A DNA stretch of 7,380 nucleotides from Litorimonas sp964490745 (GCA_964490745.1 CAZBDT010000118.1:1-7380), one strand, 5' to 3'. Shown: positions 1 through 6,281, counted from the first letter of the stretch. Notes: generated by a model from the sequence alone, not told the origin. Translations and numbers: made by a program.

Positions 1-2
1 GC

Positions 3-395
3 TCAATCATGATGCGCCTCCCCACTCACGGCATGCTCTGGACTGTTATGCGGATCAGGTAAACCGCCCTCCCCGTAATACGCCTCATCCCGCGCGAGGA
101 CGCTAAACACCGTATTGGCCGACAGAATGATTGCGGCGAATGACAAAAACCCAAAGATCGCCCAGCTACCCGGAATATATTTCTCAATCGCGAAGGCTTT
201 GGATTGGGGGTAGAACACGCCCAAAATGATGCAGATGATCATTCCGATGAGCGGAATCCAGATCAGCTTACGCGTGATTTTTGGATCACCCAAAAACAGA
301 AAGGGGCGCGCAGCAGGATGAATGTCATCCATATGTTTTGTCTTCACCCCCATCTCCTCAGGGGTCTCCAAAGGCATATCGGTCTCAACACTCAT
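3..395 (-). CDS. Small two-helix membrane protein, last gene of the Mrp-type operon
   Basis: This is a complete 130-residue protein of unknown function. Residues 1-40 are polar and acidic (several D/E, HPAARP at 26-31). Two hydrophobic helices follow at about 43-63 and 76-101. The C-terminus is polar, with an acidic-aromatic motif RDEAYYGE (102-109) and a His-rich tail. The start is ATG at 395, sharing one base with the stop of the preceding gene (TAATG). A strong Shine-Dalgarno GGAGGAGG (402-409) lies six bases upstream, inside that gene, so coupled translation with the antiporter subunit is likely. The pattern of a short aromatic-rich helix followed by an Arg-Asp-Glu-x-Tyr-Tyr motif resembles, from memory, small accessory proteins encoded beside Mrp-like operons in Proteobacteria. 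I infer an accessory subunit or assembly factor in the inner membrane. The reading frame is certain; the function is not. The stop lies two bases from the window edge, so the operon may continue. Confidence 0.8.
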   Translation of the reverse strand: MSVETDMPLETPEEMGVKTKHMDDIHPAARPFLFLGDPKITRKLIWIPLIGMIICIILGVFYPQSKAFAIEKYIPGSWAIFGFLSFAAIILSANTVFSVLARDEAYYGEGGLPDPHNSPEHAVSGEAHHD

Positions 396-1849
396 TAGAG
401 GCCTCCTCCGGGCAGGATGGGTTGCAGGAAGTCAACAATACCGCCCGCAAAGAAGAACAGAACGAGCGACCCAATCGCCGTCAGGACGGGTGGAATAATG
501 ACCCATTTATGTTGTTTTCGTAGTGTTGCGATATGGGCGTCATCTTCCGGATTGGCAGGCGCTTTCATAAAGCCACGTAAGGCAATCGGGACGAGATAAA
601 TAATATTGAGAATAGAAGACGCGACCAGTGCCGCAATTAATATCGCCAAGCCACTATCGACGGCGCCGACCATGAGGAAGAATTTCGGCCAAGACCCACC
701 CAAAGGCGGAATACCAATGATAGAAAGTGCACCCACTAAAAACGCGCCAAACACCCAAGGCATGGTCCGGCCCAATCCGTCCAATTGGGAAATATTCGTC
801 CGGTGCGCGATAGTATAAATCGCGCCCGCACACATAAAGAGCGTAATCTTCCCCCAAGCGTGCATGACGATCTGTAATCCGCCGCCGAGGATCCCCATAC
901 TCACCGCGAGCATCGCGCCCAGCGTGACATAAGACAGCTGTGACACAGTAGAATAAGCCAGACGCGCTTTCAGATTATCCTGCCGCAGCGCAATCACAGA
1001 AGCCAAAACAATCGAAATCGCGGCAATCCACGCCAGCCATGTCGNNNNNNNNNNTTTCAGCATGGTGAACACACCCGCTTTCACAACCGCCACAGCGTGG
1101 AGCAGAGCTGAAACCGGAGTCGGGGCCACCATCGCATTGGGAAGCCAAGGATGGGTCGGCATCAGGGCCGCTTTACCAATCCCAAAGGCAAAGAGAATAA
1201 GGAGTGTAGAACTCGCGACTAAAGACGTGCCTTCCGGGAAAATCCCGCCCACAGCAAAATCCGTCGTGCCTGCAATCACATAAGTCCCCACGATAGCGGG
1301 CAATAAGAGCGCGAGAGATGTGCCCATCAAAATCAACGCGTAAATCGTTCCACCGCGTTTCGCTTTTGCGTCGCCTTTATGGGTCACGAGTGGGAAGGTG
1401 GAAATTGTCAGCACTTCATAGAAGATAAATAGGGTGATCAAATTGGCGGAGGACGCAATCCCCATTGCCGCCGCAATCGCCACAGCAACAAAGGCGAAAA
1501 ATCGCGTTTGGTGTTTCTCATTATTCCCGCGCATATAGCCAAGGGTGAACATGGAGTTCACGATCCAAAGCGAGGACGCAATGGCGGCAAAAACTGCGCC
1601 CAGCGGTTCTAATTTCAGCGTAAAATCAAATTGTCCTGCGAAGCTGCCCATGCGAAGTTCGGGACGCCCGCCTTGGGCCACATCCACGCAAAGATAGATA
1701 ACGGTCGCGAGTAGAGCGAGGCTGGCGATAAATGTCACGCCTTCGCGGATATTGGGCGACTTGCCGAAAACCGGAATGATGACTGCGGCCACCATCGGTA
1801 TGATCAGCAATAAAGCCAAAGCGATTTGCGGTGTCATGAAAATATCCAT
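395..1849 (-). CDS. Second proton-translocating antiporter subunit (MrpD-like paralogue with NuoL/MrpA-type helix 8), contains assembly gap
   Basis: This is a polytopic protein of the NuoL/M/N-MrpA/MrpD family (proton-conducting membrane transporter, PF00361), likely moving H+ or coupling H+ and cation flow. Residues visible in the expected places are E145 in helix 5 (FIFYEVLTIS), K226 in helix 7 (GIGKAALMPTHPWLP), H251 and K257 in helix 8 (PTPVSALLHAVAVVKAG), H330 and K334 in the next channel helices, and K389 (GSWPKF) in the broken helix near 380-390. The PTPVSALLH histidine motif is NuoL/MrpA-like, whereas the neighbouring MnhD has a lysine there. It starts at ATG 1849, overlapping the mnhD stop by one base (TAATG). 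Only a weak G-rich stretch precedes the start, so re-initiation is likely. Ten Ns fall in codons 266-269. The frame is preserved across them, but the segment is shorter than in relatives, so true sequence is probably missing. The length is 484 residues as written. It may stand in for the N-terminal half of MrpA. Confidence 0.9.
   Translation of the reverse strand: MDIFMTPQIALALLLIIPMVAAVIIPVFGKSPNIREGVTFIASLALLATVIYLCVDVAQGGRPELRMGSFAGQFDFTLKLEPLGAVFAAIASSLWIVNSMFTLGYMRGNNEKHQTRFFAFVAVAIAAAMGIASSANLITLFIFYEVLTISTFPLVTHKGDAKAKRGGTIYALILMGTSLALLLPAIVGTYVIAGTTDFAVGGIFPEGTSLVASSTLLILFAFGIGKAALMPTHPWLPNAMVAPTPVSALLHAVAVVKAGVFTMLKXXXXTWLAWIAAISIVLASVIALRQDNLKARLAYSTVSQLSYVTLGAMLAVSMGILGGGLQIVMHAWGKITLFMCAGAIYTIAHRTNISQLDGLGRTMPWVFGAFLVGALSIIGIPPLGGSWPKFFLMVGAVDSGLAILIAALVASSILNIIYLVPIALRGFMKAPANPEDDAHIATLRKQHKWVIIPPVLTAIGSLVLFFFAGGIVDFLQPILPGGGL
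1045..1054. other. Assembly gap (10 N)
   Basis: Ten undetermined bases lie inside the second antiporter subunit, between the helix-8 end (TMLK) and the next helix (TWLAWIAA). The two flanks are in the same frame with exactly ten bases. Any true length must therefore be 10 plus a multiple of three if the gene is intact. A run of exactly ten is a common scaffolding placeholder, so the length should not be trusted. Confidence 0.98.
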
Positions 1850-3372
1850 TATCCCGCCCCCAGCAATGTTTCGGCTGCGCGTGTCGCGGCGTCCACGATG
1901 AAATCGGCTTCAACGCCGATAAACACCGACGCCAAGGCCAGCACCCACATCGGCACCAACATGGTTAGCGGGGCCTCATTACGAGCCACGACCTGCCCGT
2001 TCACTTCGGGAGGAGACTTGAAATAAGCCAGCAGCAAGACACGCCCAATATAGATCAAAGCGAGGATCGAGCTGAGCATGATGACGCCCACGGCCCAAGT
2101 TAAGCCAGCATCCCAAGCCGCAACGGCCAGATTAATTTTAGAGACGAATCCTGCCGTGAAAGGTACCCCGATGAGGGACAGACCGGACAGTGTAAACGCG
2201 CCCATGGTCCATGGCATCATCTGGCCCAAGCCACGGAAATCATCCGCGCGGGTAATGCCGTAACGGTACCACATCGCACCCACGGCAAGGAATAGACCCG
2301 CTTTAATAATGGCGTGATTCAAGAGATGGATATAGCCAGCGGCCACAGACGCCGTCGTCGCAATCCCGATACCAAGCAACATGTAGCCGACCTGCGCAAC
2401 GGATGAGAACGCGAGAAGACGTCGAATATCTGTCTGGAAGATCGCTTGCAGGGACGCGAAAATCATCCCGATAACACCCAAACCAATGAGAAGGAACATC
2501 AACGTATCCGCAACATAAGCGTAGCTTGGGTCGAAGACGAAAAAGGCAAATCTTATGAGAAGATAAATTGCGGCTTTCGTCGCTGTGGAGGCCAGAAAGG
2601 CGACAACTGGCGTGGGTGAATAGGCATAAGCACCCGGTAACCACGTATGCAGCGGGAACATGGCCAGCTTTAGCCCAAGGCCGATGATGATAAAGCCAAA
2701 GGCCACTTTCGCAACGCGCGACCCGCCGTCCAGATCGGCCAATATACGTGCCATATCTGCCAAATTCAGCGTCCCGGTTTCCATATAAAGGAAACCAATC
2801 CCGATCACGAAGAAGGTCGCACCAATAGAGCCAAGAATAAGATAGGTATAAGCCGCTGACAGCGCCCGACGATCCCGCGCCGCGCCCATTGCAACCAGCA
2901 CATAGGTCGAAATGGATGAGACTTCTAAAAAGACGAAGACATTAAAGGCATCGCCCGTGACAACCATACCAAGGAGGCCTGCAACACAGAGCAAGAAGGC
3001 CGCATAAAACGGTGCGCGCTTATTCGGCTTTATCTCCGCAGCGGTCGCAGGCGCAGCATAGATAAGCGTTATGACGGCCATAACCGTAATCAGCAAAACC
3101 AACGGCGCATTTAGCGCATCAATATAAAGCGAAATCCCATGTGGCGGGGCCCAGCCGCCCATTTTGTAAATCACGGTCCCGACTTCAGTATTGTAAAACG
3201 CAATACCGAAGGCGGTCACGGTCATAATGACGGTGATAATAAAGGTTATCGCCCAGGCGATTTTCTTATTCGGCAAGATCGCGACGATCGCGGCCAGCAC
3301 TAATGGCAGAGCCATCAGGAAACCGGGACCATGTGTGATCAACCAGTCAGGGAAGAAATCAAGAAAGCTCAT
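1849..3372 (-). CDS. mnhD: Na+/H+ antiporter subunit D (MnhD/MrpD)
   Basis: This 507-residue polytopic inner-membrane protein belongs to the complex I antiporter-like family (PF00361) and is one of the proton/cation translocating subunits of the Mrp complex. Key polar residues within the membrane are visible: E150 (FVFLEVSSIS, helix 5), K235 (GLKLAMFPLHTWLPGA, helix 7), K266 (STATKAAIY, helix 8), H349, H353 and K357 (YIHLLNHAIIKAG), and K412 (GFVSKINL). The Glu-Lys pair of helices 5 and 7 is the conserved charge pair of MrpD, and the helix-8 lysine is the NuoM/N/MrpD type. QTDIRRLLAFSSVAQVGY (313-330) is the typical signature on the loop and following helix. It starts at ATG 3372, overlapping the mnhC stop by one base (TGATG). 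The nearest Shine-Dalgarno, GGAAGG, is 12 bases away, so coupling to mnhC is likely. The length is normal for MrpD. Assignment to a complex I NuoM/N is disfavoured by the mnhE/F/G/B/C neighbours. Confidence 0.95.
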   Translation of the reverse strand: MSFLDFFPDWLITHGPGFLMALPLVLAAIVAILPNKKIAWAITFIITVIMTVTAFGIAFYNTEVGTVIYKMGGWAPPHGISLYIDALNAPLVLLITVMAVITLIYAAPATAAEIKPNKRAPFYAAFLLCVAGLLGMVVTGDAFNVFVFLEVSSISTYVLVAMGAARDRRALSAAYTYLILGSIGATFFVIGIGFLYMETGTLNLADMARILADLDGGSRVAKVAFGFIIIGLGLKLAMFPLHTWLPGAYAYSPTPVVAFLASTATKAAIYLLIRFAFFVFDPSYAYVADTLMFLLIGLGVIGMIFASLQAIFQTDIRRLLAFSSVAQVGYMLLGIGIATTASVAAGYIHLLNHAIIKAGLFLAVGAMWYRYGITRADDFRGLGQMMPWTMGAFTLSGLSLIGVPFTAGFVSKINLAVAAWDAGLTWAVGVIMLSSILALIYIGRVLLLAYFKSPPEVNGQVVARNEAPLTMLVPMWVLALASVFIGVEADFIVDAATRAAETLLGAG

Positions 3373-3848
3373 CAGTCTGCCGTGCCTTCCAGATTATAGA
3401 CAAAATCTGCGGCCTCAATTTCATCTTCTTCAATCGTTGAATAGACTTCACGAATACGGACAACGAGGGCGAGACCAATTGCGAGAACGGCCACACCCAC
3501 AACAATCGCCGTCAGGATCAAAACATGCGGCAGCGGATTGGAATAGAGAACATCACTGCCCGGTCCGGGAAGAATATAGGACGCATCGCCCGCAGCCACG
3601 GAAACGGGGCCGTCTAAAATGGCGTAACCCTCATCATCATAACCATATTTTTTATCTTCCAAAAGGATCGGCGGCTGGCCACCTTTTACCTTGGACACGG
3701 TAATATAAAGCAGGAAAACGGAGGTTTGAAATATGGACAGCCCCACCAGCTTTTTAATTAAATTGCGAGACGCAAAAATCGTATAAAGCCCCGTCATCAT
3801 CAAAATGATGACGATGACATAATTATATTGAGAAAACAGATCGCTCAT
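3372..3848 (-). CDS. mnhC: Na+/H+ antiporter subunit C (MnhC/MrpC), long-loop form
   Basis: This 158-residue NuoK-like subunit (PF00420 family) of the Mrp complex has three helices at about 8-27, 30-52 and 105-132. Family signatures are RNLIKKLVGLSIFQTSVFLL (28-47), KGGQPPIL (55-62) and NPLPHVLILTAIVVGVA (104-120). Typical MrpC proteins are about 110-125 residues with a short link between helices 2 and 3. Here residues about 63-103 form a long loop rich in Asp, Tyr and Gly, and the C-terminus (133-158) is strongly acidic. I chose the ATG at 3848, preceded by GAGGA at 3858-3862 with a 9-base spacer and lying 2 bases after the mnhB stop. A TTG at 3857 would lengthen the protein by three residues (V-V before Met) but has no properly spaced ribosome site. 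The gene ends with TGA overlapping the mnhD start. Confidence 0.93.
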   Translation of the reverse strand: MSDLFSQYNYVIVIILMMTGLYTIFASRNLIKKLVGLSIFQTSVFLLYITVSKVKGGQPPILLEDKKYGYDDEGYAILDGPVSVAAGDASYILPGPGSDVLYSNPLPHVLILTAIVVGVAVLAIGLALVVRIREVYSTIEEDEIEAADFVYNLEGTAD

Positions 3849-3850
3849 GA

Positions 3851-4330
3851 CTACCAATCCTCGTCAGAGGTTTCAGGTTGGCGCGACCCGAAGGCGTAGA
3901 AAATCGCGATCATCACACTTGTTACGGCACAGAGAACGCCTAGCTCAATCGCAATAATACCGTAATGCTGTCCGGAAATCTCATTCGCATTTAAGACGGA
4001 GTAATTGAGAAATTCACCGCCCCTGACAAAACTCAAAAGGCCCGTGCCGCCATAAAGCAAAACGCCCAGCGACATACCCACGCGGATCAACCAAGGCGGA
4101 AAGGCGCGCTTAGCTTCGTCCAACCCGAAAATAAGGGCGTATAAGATAATAGAAGCCGCCAAAATGACGCCTGCTTGGAACCCACCCCCAGCGCCATATT
4201 CGCCGTGGAAATGCACATAAAAGCCAAAGATTGCGATAAGCGGTATGAGGAATTTTGCAATGACACGCAGTAAAACATGCGGATCACGCGGCTCAACCAT
4301 CGGCGCGTCAAAGTCGTGCTTATCACTCAT
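3851..4330 (-). CDS. mnhB: Na+/H+ antiporter subunit B (MnhB/MrpB)
   Basis: This 159-residue MnhB-domain (PF04039) membrane subunit has helices at about 21-40, 50-70, 78-101 and 121-147. The family motif HFHGEYGAGGGFQAGVILA (40-58) is a clear match to the H-G-x-x-x-P/A-G-G-G-F-x-x-G signature, although the usual proline is replaced (Y-G-A-G-G-G). YGIIAIELGV (123-132) matches the last-helix signature. The start chosen is ATG 4330, with AGAGGAG (4338-4344) seven bases upstream. It overlaps the end of the preceding gene by eight bases. A GTG at 4363 would add 11 residues but lacks a ribosome site and would read the lysine/arginine-rich end of the upstream gene in another frame. The gene corresponds to MbhF in archaeal Mbh nomenclature. 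It is part of the small-subunit ion exchange module. Confidence 0.94.
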   Translation of the reverse strand: MSDKHDFDAPMVEPRDPHVLLRVIAKFLIPLIAIFGFYVHFHGEYGAGGGFQAGVILAASIILYALIFGLDEAKRAFPPWLIRVGMSLGVLLYGGTGLLSFVRGGEFLNYSVLNANEISGQHYGIIAIELGVLCAVTSVMIAIFYAFGSRQPETSDEDW

Positions 4331-5027
4331 GAGGAGACTCCTCTTCAGCTTCACTCTTGGCACGCTTGGCTTTGGATCGATTATCCTTGGCTAAAGCCGC
4401 AGACGGCGCAGACGTATCTGTGATCGCGACGCCATTGGGCTTTGCCACCCAACGCCCGGCATTCCCGTTCAACCCTAAAAGCAGCAAGACGCCAAGGCCC
4501 GCCGAGAAAATCACCACGACTTCGCCAAATGTATCATAACCGCGATAGCTGGCCAGTACGGCCGTCACGACATTTGGAATTTGGACTTCTTCAGCCGTTT
4601 TCGCTAGAAAATCTGTCCCGACATAACTATTTGCCGGTGAGTTCACATCTCCGAAGGCCGGCATATCGCCGACGGCATAGAGCATCGCCGCCCCGGCCAA
4701 AAAGACAACGGCCAGCGCACCAAATTGGCGACGCATCGGAACCGGTGTGGATTTTCGATCCGCGAGCAACATAGCTGCCAACATTAAAACCGTGGACACA
4801 CCAGCCCCAACAGCGGCTTCAGTAAAGGCCACATCCACAGCATCTAAGGAGACAAACCACGCGGCGGAAACGAGAGAGTAAACGCCCTGCAACATCACAA
4901 TCCCAAAAAGAGAGCGCATGCGCACAATGGCGAGGGCCACAACCACGAGCAGGACGAGCAAGCTCATGTCAAGGAGAAGTACGGGCACAACGAAGCCCGG
5001 CTCTGCTGCAGCAGCAATGAGGCTCAT
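4323..5027 (-). CDS. DUF4040 + MbhE-type subunit, equivalent to the MrpA C-terminal region
   Basis: This 234-residue membrane protein matches the C-terminal extension of MrpA, here as a free-standing gene. Residues about 20-90 form a DUF4040/MbhD-like domain (PF13244) with the characteristic stretch VAFTEAAVGAGVSTVLML (66-83); E70 is the conserved membrane-buried acid. A short helix at 103-119 follows. Residues 150-187 form an MbhE-like segment, NVVTAVLASYRGYDTFGEV (152-170) plus a hydrophobic helix, with D165 and E169 in the positions of the conserved acids of MrpA's last helices. The tail (about 188-234) is hydrophilic, with a Lys/Arg cluster (214-224) then a Glu cluster; I know of no family role for it. 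The start is ATG 5027, overlapping the mnhG stop by four bases (ATGA), with GAGGAGGA (5034-5041) six bases upstream. In archaeal Mbh operons the same two units are separate genes mbhD and mbhE, in the same position. Confidence 0.9.
   Translation of the reverse strand: MSLIAAAAEPGFVVPVLLLDMSLLVLLVVVALAIVRMRSLFGIVMLQGVYSLVSAAWFVSLDAVDVAFTEAAVGAGVSTVLMLAAMLLADRKSTPVPMRRQFGALAVVFLAGAAMLYAVGDMPAFGDVNSPANSYVGTDFLAKTAEEVQIPNVVTAVLASYRGYDTFGEVVVIFSAGLGVLLLLGLNGNAGRWVAKPNGVAITDTSAPSAALAKDNRSKAKRAKSEAEEESPHE
4338..4344 (-). promoter_or_regulatory. Ribosome binding site of mnhB
   Basis: AGAGGAG on the minus strand ends seven bases before the ATG at 4330. It lies inside the 3' end of the DUF4040/MbhE gene. 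It decides the start of mnhB in favour of this ATG over the GTG at 4363. Confidence 0.75.
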
Positions 5028-5431
5028 GATGCGTCCTCCTCAATACTGGGCGCGCGGTACGCCCCCAGAAGCGGCTTCAAGCCGGCCCGGTATGCCGCAT
5101 GGGCGACGGCATGTGTTGCGGTGGGCGATGTTACAAAGAGGAAGAACGCCACGAGCAATAATTTTAAAACCATTTGCACATTATCTGCTTGGAATAACAA
5201 GGCGAGCAGGATGAGTTCCGCGCCCAACGTATCCGTCATACCCGCAGCATGAAGCCGCGTATAAAAATCCGGCAAACGTATAACGCCAATCGTTCCGGCC
5301 AGTACAAAGAACAATCCCGCGGACATGGAAATGACGGTGCCAATCGTGGAAATGACGCCCCACCAATCCATCTGACGCGCGGTCTCTGCCACATTTGCAG
5401 CATCTGCGGCAGCTGCGAAAATCAAACTCAT
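5024..5431 (-). CDS. mnhG: Na+/H+ antiporter subunit G (MnhG/MrpG)
   Basis: This 135-residue small membrane subunit (PF03334) has helices at about 24-50, 68-81 and 86-101. Signatures are GTIGVIRLPDFYTRLHAAG (46-64), followed by TDTLG (66-70), and TSPTATHAVAHAA (101-113). It contributes to the small-subunit part of the Mrp complex. The N-terminus has an alanine-rich extension (residues 1-22) before the first helix. The start is ATG 5431, overlapping the mnhF stop by four bases, with GGGGAGG (5438-5444) six bases upstream. The usual family length is about 110-130, so the protein is intact. Confidence 0.95.
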   Translation of the reverse strand: MSLIFAAAADAANVAETARQMDWWGVISTIGTVISMSAGLFFVLAGTIGVIRLPDFYTRLHAAGMTDTLGAELILLALLFQADNVQMVLKLLLVAFFLFVTSPTATHAVAHAAYRAGLKPLLGAYRAPSIEEDAS

Positions 5432-5748
5432 GACTTGCCTCCCCGCTGCGTTTCATCCGTTCCCATCAAACCAACATTCAAAGCCCGGTAGTTGAAGAAT
5501 TTCAGGACAGCAATTGTCGCGATGAAATTCATCAAGGCATATAGCAGCGCAATATCGATGCCGTCAGGACGACCAATGATGAAACAAAAGACGCAGAGAA
5601 ACAGGACTGTCTTCGTCCCGAAGCTGTTTACGGCCAAAAGGCGGTCATAAAGCGTAGGGCCGCCAATCAATCGCGTCAACATCAACGCCATCGAGACGAT
5701 GATGAGAAAGGCGCTGCCCAGCATGAAATATCCCATAAACAGGCTCAT
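5428..5748 (-). CDS. mnhF: Na+/H+ antiporter subunit F (MnhF/MrpF)
   Basis: This 106-residue small subunit (PF04066) has three helices at about 6-28, 44-59 and 64-85. The family motifs are clear: GGPTLYDRLLAVNSFGTKTV (29-48) and DIALLYALMNFIATIAVLKF (65-84), with D35 in the YDR segment and D65 at the start of the last helix. MrpF subunits are required for assembly and ion movement in the Mrp complex. The start is ATG 5748, overlapping the mnhE stop by four bases (ATGA). It is preceded by the strongest ribosome site of the operon, AAGGAGGT at 5754-5761, five bases away. This suggests mnhF can be translated well even without ribosomes finishing mnhE. Confidence 0.95.
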   Translation of the reverse strand: MSLFMGYFMLGSAFLIIVSMALMLTRLIGGPTLYDRLLAVNSFGTKTVLFLCVFCFIIGRPDGIDIALLYALMNFIATIAVLKFFNYRALNVGLMGTDETQRGGKS

Positions 5749-6281
5749 GACGCACCTCCTTGAGACCGCGACACATCTATAGCCTCACCAATAGCCCAAG
5801 CTGAGCGTTCTGCCATATCGTCAAAATCTGACGGGTCGGACATCTCTGATAAAAGCGCATGCACCAGAATGTGATCATCTTGAATATCCACACTGACCGT
5901 ACCGGGAGTCAGCGTGATGGAATTGGCAAACATGACTTTCCCAATATCAGTTTTTTGCGGCGTCGGAATGCGCGTTAGAGTTGGCGAGACCGTCAAATCA
6001 GGCGACAGCACCGCACGAACGACGGCAATATTCGCTTTGATGATTTCCTTAAACAGCCACGTAAAATAAACCAAAGTCTGTGGGATCGTCAGATAGGGGA
6101 CGGTTTCCGCGTCAATGATCCGCATGCGGCGTGCGATCCACACTGTCAGGACAATGGAAATCACGCCCAAGGTCAAAAGCAGAGGCTTGAAATATCCTGA
6201 CAAGACCATCCACGTCGTCGCCAGAGCAAAAATCAATATGAGAGTAAAACGCAGCAGAATCCGCTCCTGTGTTAAAGGCAC
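5745..6281 (-). CDS. mnhE: Na+/H+ antiporter subunit E (MnhE/MrpE), first gene of the antiporter operon
   Basis: This 178-residue MnhE-family (PF01899) protein has two N-terminal helices (about 9-28 and 32-50), a further amphipathic or membrane segment, WLFKEIIKANIAVVRAVLSP (75-94), and a cytoplasmic domain with the hallmark FANSITLTPGTVSVDI (118-133). The length is normal for the family (about 155-180). The start is GTG at 6281. It is the only plausible start before an in-frame TAA at 6318-6320, and the next Met in frame (residue 25) lies inside the first helix. The ribosome site is poor (AAGAG at 6286-6290, only four bases away), and a short hairpin covers it. This is the only gene of the operon without a strong or coupled start. 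It is separated by 80 bases from the DUF2336 gene, so a promoter could lie there, but I see no convincing -35/-10 pair. Confidence 0.93.
   Translation of the reverse strand: MPLTQERILLRFTLILIFALATTWMVLSGYFKPLLLTLGVISIVLTVWIARRMRIIDAETVPYLTIPQTLVYFTWLFKEIIKANIAVVRAVLSPDLTVSPTLTRIPTPQKTDIGKVMFANSITLTPGTVSVDIQDDHILVHALLSEMSDPSDFDDMAERSAWAIGEAIDVSRSQGGAS
5754..5761 (-). promoter_or_regulatory. Ribosome binding site of mnhF
   Basis: AAGGAGGT on the minus strand is a full match to the anti-Shine-Dalgarno complement. It lies five bases before the mnhF ATG and inside the 3' end of mnhE. Confidence 0.8.

Noticed and set aside
1626..2644. Secondary minus-strand frames (1626-1913, 2303-2644) as small genes
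   Set aside because: They overlap the antiporter genes in another frame, have Arg/Cys/His-rich products with no domain, and add nothing to the operon.
395..3372. The two large subunits as NuoM/NuoN of respiratory complex I
   Set aside because: They are followed and preceded by mnhC, mnhB, mnhG, mnhF and mnhE, and no complex I peripheral subunits are present in the window.
3227..3703. 158-codon open frame on the plus strand
   Set aside because: It lies opposite mnhD and mnhC, its product is a low-quality Arg/His/Pro-rich sequence with no domain, and both opposite genes are certain.
3849..3857. TTG start for mnhC at 3857
   Set aside because: The GAGGA ribosome site at 3858-3862 is immediately adjacent to TTG but well spaced for ATG 3848, and family N-termini fit the ATG.
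4331..4343. Perfect palindrome GAGGAGACTCCTC at the mnhB ribosome site
   Set aside because: The arms are separated by one base, so a stable hairpin would lose pairs to form a loop. It is more simply explained by the ribosome site plus coding constraint.
4331..4363. GTG start for mnhB at 4363
   Set aside because: No ribosome site precedes it, the 11 extra residues are basic and unlike the family, and AGAGGAG at 4338-4344 serves ATG 4330.
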